Shown: in pieces, positions 41,389 through 49,086 of the stretch
Numbering within the stretch: the first letter of the stretch is position 1
How the letters are laid out: every line of letters starts with the position of its first letter
NCBI GenBank assembly: GCA_020346605.1
Contig: CP070784.1
Location: forward strand, 1,287,221-1,340,574
DNA from: Candidatus Bathyarchaeota archaeon
GTDB taxonomy: Archaea > Thermoproteota > Bathyarchaeia > TCS64
DNA length: 53,354 nt
Reading direction: 5' to 3'
Notes under the pieces: generated by a model
Databases searched by the model: none
What the model was told of the DNA's origin: nothing
The model's input: the letters and a program-made list of their open reading frames with translations, nothing else
Made by a program: the position numbers and the translations under genes

Positions 41389-41730
41389 ATGGGTATTAGA
41401 GATAGATTAGCGAGAATGTTTCAGAGTCTAAAAGAGAGTGATGAAAGTAGTAGTTATATTCCCACTATGGAGTTGAGCCCTGAAAAGGAAGACGAAATTA
41501 TAGATAAAATAGTGGACAAGGTAGTTAACTATAAAATGAAGTCGGCGGCTCTCCTCTTCTTCCGTTCCTACAAGCCGATGAGTTCCTACGGCTCGCAGGT
41601 CGCGCCGGCGATGCTTGGTCCCTTCTTCTTCCTGCTGGATCTCTTCGACATTGAGGGGTTCAACTTCAACGCCTTCTTCATGAAGAGGGAGAACCTGGAT
41701 AAATTAATAGAAAAGATAGAAGCGATCTGA
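41389..41730 (+). CDS. Small hypothetical protein beside the MutL-like operon
   Basis: A 113-residue protein. Residues 1-45 are charged and helical; residues 50-95 are rich in Phe and Leu (A-A-L-L-F-F-R-S-Y-K-P, A-M-L-G-P-F-F-F-L-L-D-L-F-D) and the C-terminus is a helix (E-N-L-D-K-L-I-E-K-I-E). The middle may be an amphipathic or membrane-peripheral segment. The family is not one I can name. Its stop lies 2 bases from the converging BSH/KOW-like gene, and a TATA-like AAATATAGG near 41368-41376 drives it. It might work with the neighbouring MutL-like operon, but this is only from position. Confidence 0.6.
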   Translation: MGIRDRLARMFQSLKESDESSSYIPTMELSPEKEDEIIDKIVDKVVNYKMKSAALLFFRSYKPMSSYGSQVAPAMLGPFFFLLDLFDIEGFNFNAFFMKRENLDKLIEKIEAI

Positions 41731-41732
41731 CG

Positions 41733-42878
41733 CTATTCCTCGATTATCTCCACGTTGGCCCTTGGTACAAGGACTCGGTCTCCGTCCTCGAGTTCTATCT
41801 CGACGATCCTCACGCTCGACTCGGTCTCCACCCTCGCCAGTTCAGGCGGCAGGGAACGGACGTGTCCCACAACGCCAAAGAATGGTTCCTGGATGATCCT
41901 CACCAGGGTTCCCGCTGCCATGCCGTTGGTGCGCTCATCCTCTGCGGCGCCCGGCGCCGTCGAGACCTCTTCCTCCTGCAAAAGGGGGATTATCACCTCA
42001 GGTCTTATGACACCCGCCCTGATCTGCGTCGTGCCGTTGATGCACGCCATCCTTCCTTCATTCTCCTTCAGGATGCTGAACGTCTTCTCCAGCATGTTCA
42101 TCATGCCGAATCCCTCCGTCGCGACCAGGGTCAGCCCTATGTCCTCGTGTCCGGTTATAGCCACACCTATTCGGTAGCCTAGGAAGTCGGTGAGGTCCTT
42201 GTCCATGATCCCGCCCACCAGGATGCCCCTGACGCCAGTATCGATCGCTTTCTTCAGGGCCGCCGCTGTGACCATCGACCCTCCGATGAGGACCTTGCCC
42301 TTGCACTCCGGCGTGATCTGTTCCTCTGTCAGGATGTCGCGGGGCGTCTCCGATGCCATCTTTATCTCGCCGTGGTTCTCCCCGCCTATGCCGAAGGCCC
42401 CCTGAATAAACGCGGCGTAGGTTTCTATGATCACGCCTTCGTTCTGAATGATCTCGACCACTTTGCCCGGTATGTAAGCGTTTATGTTGATGGGCGTGGG
42501 GTGGCGCCTTATGATCGCTTGCCCCGTTATTGGTGACACGCTCTCCACAGTTCCGTCGATGGGAGCTGTGCAGTCGGATTTTATCAAGCCGAAGAGGGCT
42601 CGGTAGCTGGCGATGATCTCGTCGGCCTTGACACTGTCGCCCTCCTTCTTGGTCATGTACTTCCTGATCTCTTCCGGATCGACTCCCAGCAGTGCGCAGA
42701 CCTTCAATATCTCGGGTTCTCCAGGCGTATCCGCCCTGGCTACTATCGTGTCCATGGCGACGGTGTCCCCGGCTTTCACGATGAGCTCCCCCGGTATGGG
42801 TAGCATCCTCGTTTTTCTGATGAGCAGGGACTCCTTCCTCTTTAGGCCCGGTGTGTACGCTTGTGACATGTACTTCAC
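41733..42878 (-). CDS. Barrel-sandwich (RnfC-like) and KOW-like domain protein
   Basis: A 381-residue protein. The N-terminal 150 residues look like a barrel-sandwich hybrid fold as in RnfC or lipoyl-like carriers: L-P-I-P-G-E-L-I-V-K-A-G-D-T-V near residue 27 and I-D-G-T-V-E-S-V-S near 105; but there is no modified-lysine motif. The middle (near 180-290) has repeated glycine-rich turns (V-L-I-G-G-S-M-V and I-L-V-G-G-I-M-D). The last 60 residues fit a KOW/SH3-like domain (G-T-L-V-R-I-I-Q-E-P-F-F-G-V-V-G near residue 322). The GTG start at 42878 overlaps the end of the MutL-like gene by four bases, so the two are coupled. Function unknown. Confidence 0.65.
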   Translation of the reverse strand: MKYMSQAYTPGLKRKESLLIRKTRMLPIPGELIVKAGDTVAMDTIVARADTPGEPEILKVCALLGVDPEEIRKYMTKKEGDSVKADEIIASYRALFGLIKSDCTAPIDGTVESVSPITGQAIIRRHPTPININAYIPGKVVEIIQNEGVIIETYAAFIQGAFGIGGENHGEIKMASETPRDILTEEQITPECKGKVLIGGSMVTAAALKKAIDTGVRGILVGGIMDKDLTDFLGYRIGVAITGHEDIGLTLVATEGFGMMNMLEKTFSILKENEGRMACINGTTQIRAGVIRPEVIIPLLQEEEVSTAPGAAEDERTNGMAAGTLVRIIQEPFFGVVGHVRSLPPELARVETESSVRIVEIELEDGDRVLVPRANVEIIEE

Positions 42879-44695
42879 CCCTTCCTCTTATAGACTTGAT
42901 CTGGATACGCGTCCAGGGCCCTATTCCATTCCCGTAGCTTGGCGATTCTCACCTCTACGTCCTCAGGGAGGACCAACGGTTTTCCCCGAGCATCCAGGAT
43001 TATGCCGACGACCCCGCCCTCGACCTCCGTGTCCAGTCCCCGTCCGAGCCCGGCTCCGATGTCGAACCCTTTCTCTGGTGAGATAGAGACCTTGGCGGTC
43101 TGGCGTTCCCTCAGAGTGATGACCTTGATGGTGCCAGCCGGCATGTTCTCCTCTATCGTCGTCCCGTCATCCATCTTTATGTCGACCGTCATCACCGTGC
43201 TGCCCGATTCCATGTCGACCTCTCCCCTGGGTGCTATGCTGGTTCCCAAGCGGACTAGGCAGTCCTTGTCGAATATCTCCAGCGCGGCCTTGGGTCGGAC
43301 CGTGGAGAGTACCCCGAGGTGGGGCATCATAAAGACGCTGTCCTGAGCGAGCCTGGTGACCCCCTCGATGCTGAAACCGTCCATCAACATCAGCGCCGAC
43401 TGCACCCTTCGGGGCGCGTGCGAAAGTAGGCCCCCTGTACCCCCGATCCATTTTATCTTGAGCATGTCCAGGTAGGTCTCCTCGAAGGACATCTGCTTAA
43501 ACATATCTCCGATGTCCCTCCCTTTGACCTGGACCCCCCTCAGGGGCCTCGCGAGGAACTTGTGGTGCAGGAACGCCAGCCTCAGCGCTTCCCTGGCGAC
43601 GGCGTGCTCTATCATGAGGTTCTCAAGAGTCTGGGGGATGGCTGTGGGGCGCGTCATCTTGTTCCTGAGCCTGTTGATCACGTCGAAGGGATCTATCTCT
43701 ATGGGGAGCCAGCGGACGATGTTCTCTATCCCCGTCTCCTTCAGGACGTTGCAGATGCTGTAGCTCATCCCGAGGTTGGCGCTCACGGTCCTGACGAACC
43801 TGCCGTCGAAGACCGAGTAGACGTTTGTCGTGGCCCCTCCCAGACCGACGCCGAGGACGTTCTCGTTGTACAGCTGGCTGAGCTGCTGGAACATCATCCC
43901 CTCGGCCCCCGGCGTCGGCATGATGGGTACCTCGGTCCACGTCATCAGCTTGTCGTAGCCAGGCGCGTGGGACATTACGTGCTCCATGAAGCACTTGTGG
44001 ATGGCGTCCCTGGCCGGCCCCGGGTTCTCCATCTCCAGCTCGGGGCGGATGTTGTCCACCATCTCCATGGCGAACTGGCCCCCGAAGAACTCCTTTACGG
44101 GCTCCCTGGCTTCGACGTTTCCGGCGAACACGAGGGGAAGCCTGAACTGCCTTCCCAGCCTAGCCGTGGGGTTGGCGCTTGAGATTATCTCGGCCATCTT
44201 CATCACGTGCCTTATTGTGCCGCCGTCCGTACCACCGGCCAGCAGGATCATGTCAGGCCTGAGGTAACGTATCCTCTGTATCTGCTCGAAGACCTTCCTC
44301 TTGTCGTCCGTTGCGAGGGTGTCCATGACTATGGCGCCTGCTCCAAGTGCGACCCTCTCGGCGCTCTCGGCGGTCATCGTCTTTATGACCCCGGCGACCG
44401 TCATCTGGAGGCCCCCGCCCGCACTGCTGGTTGTCACGTACAGATCCACACCCTCACCGTTCCTGGATGGGGTGATGATGCCGCTCTCCGAGAGCAGGCG
44501 CAGCCCCGTCAGCTCCTCGATCTCGCCGACAGCGTTCCTGACGCCCATGGTTACGTCCTCGAACGGGGCCTCGACCGTCGTGGGCGCCTCACCGCTGATC
44601 AAGAACCTCCACTCGTCGTTCTCCATAAGCTTGAATAGCCTGGCCTTGGTCGTTGTACTCCCCACATCGGTGGCTAGGATCAAGGACAAACGCAT
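42875..44695 (-). CDS. Glutamate mutase L (MutL)-like ASKHA ATPase
   Basis: A 606-residue protein of the MutL/GlmL family. The N-terminal L-A-T-D-V-G-S-T-T-T-K-A-R near residue 6 is the ASKHA phosphate-binding motif; I-L-L-A-G-G-T-D-G-G-T near residue 148 and G-V-G-L-G-G-A-T-T-N-V near residue 281 are the others. Named members are linked to B12-dependent glutamate mutase, probably as a repair chaperone. No mutS or mutE lies in the window, so this copy probably acts on another partner. I start at ATG 44695, with GAGGAGAG directly before; an extension to 44773 has no such support. The gene overlaps the barrel-sandwich gene by four bases. Confidence 0.8.
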   Translation of the reverse strand: MRLSLILATDVGSTTTKARLFKLMENDEWRFLISGEAPTTVEAPFEDVTMGVRNAVGEIEELTGLRLLSESGIITPSRNGEGVDLYVTTSSAGGGLQMTVAGVIKTMTAESAERVALGAGAIVMDTLATDDKRKVFEQIQRIRYLRPDMILLAGGTDGGTIRHVMKMAEIISSANPTARLGRQFRLPLVFAGNVEAREPVKEFFGGQFAMEMVDNIRPELEMENPGPARDAIHKCFMEHVMSHAPGYDKLMTWTEVPIMPTPGAEGMMFQQLSQLYNENVLGVGLGGATTNVYSVFDGRFVRTVSANLGMSYSICNVLKETGIENIVRWLPIEIDPFDVINRLRNKMTRPTAIPQTLENLMIEHAVAREALRLAFLHHKFLARPLRGVQVKGRDIGDMFKQMSFEETYLDMLKIKWIGGTGGLLSHAPRRVQSALMLMDGFSIEGVTRLAQDSVFMMPHLGVLSTVRPKAALEIFDKDCLVRLGTSIAPRGEVDMESGSTVMTVDIKMDDGTTIEENMPAGTIKVITLRERQTAKVSISPEKGFDIGAGLGRGLDTEVEGGVVGIILDARGKPLVLPEDVEVRIAKLREWNRALDAYPDQVYKRKG

Positions 44696-44873
44696 CTCTC
44701 CTCGACCGACATATGGATCCAATAATGAAGCATGGAAACTATTTTTAAGACTTGATATGCCAGCGCGTTGCATAATTCAGAAATTAGTGTCAAAACCCAT
44801 CTGTTGGGCTAAAATCTACGCCTCGATCAGTAGCTAGAACACATGGCTGTTGAAAACTGATTTGCTGTTCCCG

Positions 44874-44883
44874 AAAAAAGGGT
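44874..44883 (-). terminator. CCCTTTTTT terminator of the M42 peptidase gene
   Basis: On the minus strand the stop TAA is followed immediately by CCCTTTTTTCGGG, which separates the peptidase from the MutL-like operon downstream. Confidence 0.55.
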
Positions 44884-45920
44884 TAGATGGAGGAGATCCT
44901 CCTCACGAAGGCCTCCACCAGGCGAACGGAGTTGTCTATGTCTTCTGCGTGGGCGACCGACGCCGGCCCGTGGATGTAGCGGCAGGGCACGGACACGACC
45001 CCAGTCGGGGTCCCGCCCTTCACGAGGTGGATGGCCGAGGCGTCTGTGCCCCCCATCAGGGGCTTCTTGAACTGGTACTGGATGGACTCGGCCTCGGCTG
45101 CGTCCATCAGGGCCTGCAGCACCCCCTGGTCAACGATGATGCCCCTGTCGGCGATCGTCAGTATCGGGCCCTTCCTGAGCTGCGTCACCACGTCGGCTGG
45201 ACCCACTCCGGGCATGTCGACCGCGAAGGTCCCCTCCAGCGCCAGGGCGTAGTCGGGGTCGACCTGCCACGTCGCCGTCCTGGTCCCCCGCAGGCCCACC
45301 TCCTCCTGGACTGCGCCCACGGCGACGATGTTGCAGGGCGAGTCCTTGAGGGCTTTGAAGGCCTCGGCCATGACGTAGCACCCGGCCCTATCGTCGAAGG
45401 CTTTCCCTCTGATGTATCCGTCTCCCAGCTCGACGAACTCCACGTCGAAGACCCCCATCGTGCCGACCCTGCAGCCCTTCTCCTTGGTCTTCTCAAGGCT
45501 GTCGGAGCCTATATCGATGAAGAGCTTGTCCACCGGGACCACGCTCTTCCGCTCCTCATCCGTCATGACGTGGGGCGGCTTGACGCCTATCACTCCCCTC
45601 AGCGGGCCCTTGCTGCCCTTCAGCCGTATCCTCTGCCCGGGCATGACGCCCGGAACGATGCCGCCGATGTTACTGAATCTAAGGAACCCGGTGCTCTCGA
45701 TGTAGGTGACGATGAATCCGACCTCGTCGGTGTGGGCGTCGATGAGTACCCTGGGGCGCCCCTTCTCTCCGTTGTGGTGGAAGAAGATATTGCCCATGCG
45801 GTCCACCCTCACCTCGTCGGCGAAGTCCTCCAGCTCGGCTCTCAAGACCTCCCTGGGTTCACCCTCATTCCCCGGAGGCCCGAAGGCGTTCGAGAGCCTC
45901 CCGAACAGATCAACGTTCAT
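44883..45920 (-). CDS. M42-family aminopeptidase (TET type)
   Basis: A 345-residue metallopeptidase of the M42 family, whose members form large tetrahedral complexes that trim peptides in archaea. Metal ligands are in D-A-H-T-D-E near residue 61, F-D-D-R-A-G near residue 173 and V-Q-E-E-V-G near residue 206 (the catalytic Glu pair), with G-G-T-D-A near 289 and I-H-G near 316. I start at ATG 45920, which follows GGTGA; a GTG three codons earlier overlaps that site. A T-tract follows the stop. Peptide digestion here would feed the other peptidases in the window. Confidence 0.92.
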   Translation of the reverse strand: MNVDLFGRLSNAFGPPGNEGEPREVLRAELEDFADEVRVDRMGNIFFHHNGEKGRPRVLIDAHTDEVGFIVTYIESTGFLRFSNIGGIVPGVMPGQRIRLKGSKGPLRGVIGVKPPHVMTDEERKSVVPVDKLFIDIGSDSLEKTKEKGCRVGTMGVFDVEFVELGDGYIRGKAFDDRAGCYVMAEAFKALKDSPCNIVAVGAVQEEVGLRGTRTATWQVDPDYALALEGTFAVDMPGVGPADVVTQLRKGPILTIADRGIIVDQGVLQALMDAAEAESIQYQFKKPLMGGTDASAIHLVKGGTPTGVVSVPCRYIHGPASVAHAEDIDNSVRLVEAFVRRISSI

Positions 45921-46001
45921 TGCGATCACCGTTTCTAGGATTTTTATTTATAAAAGGATGCACCATGGGTGACAAGGGCTCTGCCCGCCCGATAGCAAGC
46001 A

Positions 46002-46020
46002 ATAGTTTATAAAAAACTAT
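46002..46020. promoter_or_regulatory. Inverted repeat overlapping a TATA-like box
   Basis: ATAGTTT-ATAAA-AAACTAT, with perfect seven-base arms, contains the likely TATA element (TTTATAAAAA) of the gene at 46052 and lies between it and the divergent M42 peptidase. It could be an operator or simply a symmetric promoter. Confidence 0.4.
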
Positions 46021-46051
46021 AACAAAACTTATCCTAGAGAGGTTTTTAGGG

Positions 46052-46414
46052 ATGAAGAGCTACGTAAAGATATACGGCCCTCCTGTTCTCAAGGCGATCA
46101 AGGAGCTGGAGAAGCTCTCGATCGGCATGCCCGAAGTCTGCATCATGGACACGGTCATCGCCAGCACCGGCGCAGAATATACCAGCAGCGCGCGAGAGTT
46201 CTCGACACAGGAGTACTTCAGCCCCCTGGGGGAGATAACCTTGGAGCGCTGCGACACCATCATCAGCAAGTCCGGGGAGAGCCTCGGCGAGTACAACTTC
46301 TACTTCGAGTGGTTCGCCGAGCCGACGATGAACCAGATCAACGATTTCATAGGGAAGATCGACGCCGTCATGTCGAAGGTTGGCTGCAGGTACTCCATCA
46401 AGACGGAAAAATGA
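46052..46414 (+). CDS. Hypothetical protein (120 residues)
   Basis: A soluble 120-residue protein: M-K-S-Y-V-K-I-Y-G-P-P-V-L-K-A-I at the N-terminus, followed by an alpha/beta pattern with T-L-E-R-C-D-T-I-I near residue 72 and a C-terminal helix. Three Cys are scattered, without a metal motif. It is not in a family I recognise. The ATG lies 30-40 bases after a TATA-like box, and the gene ends in a T6 terminator shared with the converging CcdA-like gene. Confidence 0.6.
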   Translation: MKSYVKIYGPPVLKAIKELEKLSIGMPEVCIMDTVIASTGAEYTSSAREFSTQEYFSPLGEITLERCDTIISKSGESLGEYNFYFEWFAEPTMNQINDFIGKIDAVMSKVGCRYSIKTEK

Positions 46415-46426
46415 GGCGGAACCCCT

Positions 46427-46437
46427 ACCCTTTTTTC
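46427..46437 (+). terminator. ACCCTTTTTTC terminator between converging genes
   Basis: The C3-T6 run lies 13 bases after the stop of the 120-residue gene and right before the end of the CcdA-like gene. Confidence 0.5.
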
Positions 46438-46440
46438 AAA

Positions 46441-47571
46441 TCAGGCGTACCCAGCCCAGATAATCAGGCTCAGCAGCACCAGTGCTAGACCGAGCAGCAG
46501 GTTGATCCACAGCTTCTTCTCCGTCATCCACAGCTTGAGCTCCATCGTCTGGACGCCTATGAAGTGGATCATGAACGTGATGGCGAGGAGGGGGGCCACG
46601 ATCACCAGGTTGTAGTACCCAAGCAGCAGAACGCCCCCCACGACAGCGGCTCTCTCCGAGAGCAAGTTTACCGCCAGGAAGTACGGCGCGGAGCTGCATG
46701 GGAGGATTAGCGCGGCGGTCACGACGCCCGCGACGAAGGCGGTCTTGGGGTCTGAGACCGCCTCAAGCCGCTCCGTGATCCGGCTTATGAATGAGCCCGG
46801 CAGGTGCTTACGTTCCCCGGTGAAGAACTCCGCCACCCTCAGCGAGCCCAGGATGAATGCGAAGGCAACCGTGGCGTACCTCATGTACTCGACTTGGGCG
46901 AACACCCGTATCAGCCCGATCCCTATCAGGAAGTAGGTGGCGAAGACGGCGGAACAGAAGGCGAGACCAGTCTTGAGCACGGCCCGGCGCTCCACGCCGT
47001 AGAAAACGAGCGTGAGCATCACCAGCAGCACGCCGATGGCACATGGGTTGACCGCGTCAATTACGGCGGCGAAGGTGATCGGCAGGAAGAGCTCTCTCCA
47101 GTCCCTAGGTGTGCCCTCCACGTTCTCCGCTGTGAAGAGAAACGCCAGGCGGGAAATCTCAGCTGGCTCGGATATAGTCTTCTGGAGCTTCGCCCGCACG
47201 TCCACGTCCTCGACGTAGAGGGGGACTCCGTCGGGGCTAGCATGGAGTATGCCCTCCCAGTCTTCAGGGGATTGCCCACCGGCCACTATCACGACCAGCT
47301 TATCGTCCCTGAAGACGGCGAAAAGGGGCATCGGCAGATAGGGCTCTCCGATGACTTCGTCTATCTCGTCGAATCTGCTCCTGGTCTCCCCCTCGGATAG
47401 CTCGTACTCCGTGAACGGGCTACCGGGGAAGATGGCCTTGACCGCCTGCAGCTTCTCGGTGCAGGGTTCGCAGTCCCTGTTGGTTATGGCGTAGAAAGAG
47501 TAGGTTCCGTTGTAGAGCAGCGAGAGGATGGCCAGCGCCTGCAACGCCGAGAGGATGTTAGACCTCACCAA
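46441..47571 (-). CDS. Thioredoxin-like domain fused to CcdA-type membrane protein
   Basis: A 376-residue protein. Residues 1-140 form a thioredoxin-like N-terminal domain with C-E-P-C at 34-37, just after a hydrophobic stretch (L-A-I-L-S-L-L-Y), then P-M-P-L-F-A-V-F near 80 as the cis-Pro region. From residue 165 there are about six membrane helices of the CcdA/DsbD type, with the redox Cys in A-V-N-P-C-A-I-G near residue 177 and L-I-L-P-C-S-S-A-P near 289. It would carry reducing power across the membrane. Fusion of the thioredoxin part at the N-terminus is unusual. The start is TTG 47571 or GTG 47568. Confidence 0.8.
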   Translation of the reverse strand: MVRSNILSALQALAILSLLYNGTYSFYAITNRDCEPCTEKLQAVKAIFPGSPFTEYELSEGETRSRFDEIDEVIGEPYLPMPLFAVFRDDKLVVIVAGGQSPEDWEGILHASPDGVPLYVEDVDVRAKLQKTISEPAEISRLAFLFTAENVEGTPRDWRELFLPITFAAVIDAVNPCAIGVLLVMLTLVFYGVERRAVLKTGLAFCSAVFATYFLIGIGLIRVFAQVEYMRYATVAFAFILGSLRVAEFFTGERKHLPGSFISRITERLEAVSDPKTAFVAGVVTAALILPCSSAPYFLAVNLLSERAAVVGGVLLLGYYNLVIVAPLLAITFMIHFIGVQTMELKLWMTEKKLWINLLLGLALVLLSLIIWAGYA

Positions 47572-47704
47572 GTGTCAGCGATCCCCCTCAAGGAGGCTCC
47601 GTCTCTATCTGAGTGTTTCCTCTTAATACTTGATCGCTCTTCCCTCATACCGGAGATGCCAAAGCAAGGTCGCTTGGTACCTAGAAACCCGAGAGGGGGG
47701 AGGC

Positions 47705-48805
47705 TCAACGGCTCTCTCTCAGGGCGGCCTTGAAGGCCTCGAGAATCTCGTCATTCGACTGCCTGAGGAGGGTCGTGTTGACGGTGAGGTGGAAGCGCTT
47801 GGGGTCGCCCTCGTCGTACACGAAGACCCAGTGCCGTTGGAGTGCCGACGTGAATCTTTCGATGTCGACACCTGAGCCCAGCTCCGCGGGAAAGATGTTG
47901 GATCCGTGTTTGAATTTCCCAACCTCTATGCCGTCGAGATCGCTGATACGGGGGAACAGGTCCGTTGCCTTTTCCATCGCGTCGTTGAATCTCTCCTCGA
48001 AGCCCTCTGAGCCTATAAGGGCCAGGCTTGCCTGCATGTACACCGATGCGAGGCCTCCGCCGAACATACGCCTGTCGTGGTAGAGGTCGTCAATGAAGTC
48101 GGAGGGACCGGCCAATATGGCGCCGAAGGTTGACCCGAGGTACTTGTACAGAGAGACGTATACGGTGTCGAATTTGTCGGCGTACTCCCGCGGCTTGACG
48201 CCTGTGGCAGCCGACATCATATAGAGCCGCGCCCCGTCAAGGTGAGTCGGGATGCCTTGCTCCCTGCAGTATGCTGTTGTCTCCTCCATCACTTCGAAGG
48301 GTGCTACCTGGCCCCGCTGGCGGCGAACCGGACTCTCTATCATCACGGCACCTATCGGGTTGGCAACCCTCCCCTTGTTGGATAGGTCCACGGCTGCTTT
48401 CAGCTCTTCGAGGGTATAGTAGGGACGCCCCTTCGCGAGGGGGATGAGGCTAATGCCGCTGAGGCGGCTGACGCAGTCGCCGGTGTCATTGAATAGATGA
48501 CTTTGCTCTTGGAGGACGACCCTAGGATTCAGACCGCAGTGCTTTCTGATTGCTAGATGATTGGCCAAGGTGCCTGTGGGAACGAAGGCCGCACCCTCCT
48601 TGCCCAGTGTACTGGCGAACTTTTCCTCAAGCTTCCCCAATGTACCCCCGAGCGAGTATCGATCCGTCTCGATACCATATCTTTCTTCGAATTCAACGAG
48701 CATACGGATCACGTCGCGGGGTGTCCTGGGCTCTCCGTCGCCCCTGAATACGACCGATCTCTGAGAGTCCGTAGGTCTTCGAGCTGTACTCGACTTCTTT
48801 GTCAT
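47705..48805 (-). CDS. Threonine aldolase / beta-eliminating lyase family
   Basis: A 366-residue PLP enzyme of fold type I. The aldolase features are G-R-G-type R-Y-S-L-G-G-T near residue 48, a P-T-G-T-L-A-N-H stretch near residue 76, H-L-D-G-A-R-L near residue 194 and the PLP lysine in S-L-Y-K-Y-L-G-S near 223. It would cut threonine (or allo-threonine) to glycine and acetaldehyde, or have a related beta-elimination activity; sequence alone does not choose. It is monocistronic, with ADH divergent upstream. TATA-like ATTTATATC lies near 48870 on the minus strand. Confidence 0.85.
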   Translation of the reverse strand: MTKKSSTARRPTDSQRSVVFRGDGEPRTPRDVIRMLVEFEERYGIETDRYSLGGTLGKLEEKFASTLGKEGAAFVPTGTLANHLAIRKHCGLNPRVVLQEQSHLFNDTGDCVSRLSGISLIPLAKGRPYYTLEELKAAVDLSNKGRVANPIGAVMIESPVRRQRGQVAPFEVMEETTAYCREQGIPTHLDGARLYMMSAATGVKPREYADKFDTVYVSLYKYLGSTFGAILAGPSDFIDDLYHDRRMFGGGLASVYMQASLALIGSEGFEERFNDAMEKATDLFPRISDLDGIEVGKFKHGSNIFPAELGSGVDIERFTSALQRHWVFVYDEGDPKRFHLTVNTTLLRQSNDEILEAFKAALRESR

Positions 48806-49086
48806 GTAATCCCAGCCGGTTATCCGTGTTGGATTTCTTATTTTTCTCCTCGTTATACTTCAGATATAAATCCCTTGACGATACTGATGGGTTGGTTTTG
48901 AGGCGCCAAAGACTATGACACCGGATTGTTATTGGAGTCATCTCGTGCTCAATAACACACCAGTGGTAGCCCCCACACCTGCCTGGAACAGGAGTGTGAT
49001 GGGCACACATCCCGACACCAACTAATTTTAAATACATTTCTCAGAGCTTTTATTTCGAGCTGTTAACTCAGTTGAGAGGAACTGTT
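48806..49086. other. Divergent intergenic region
   Basis: It holds TATA-like boxes for both neighbours: TTTAAATAC at 49026-49034 for the dehydrogenase, and ATTTATATC near 48870 (minus strand) for the aldolase. I see no gene or strong structure in the rest. Confidence 0.4.

Noticed and set aside
42875-44695. Glutamate mutase operon
   Set aside because: Only a MutL-like protein is present; no B12-binding or catalytic subunit is seen.
44850-45938. Long plus-strand frame (362 codons) opposite the M42 gene
   Set aside because: It is antisense to a clear peptidase, His/Val/Leu/Gly-biased, and has no ribosome binding site; a GC-composition artefact.
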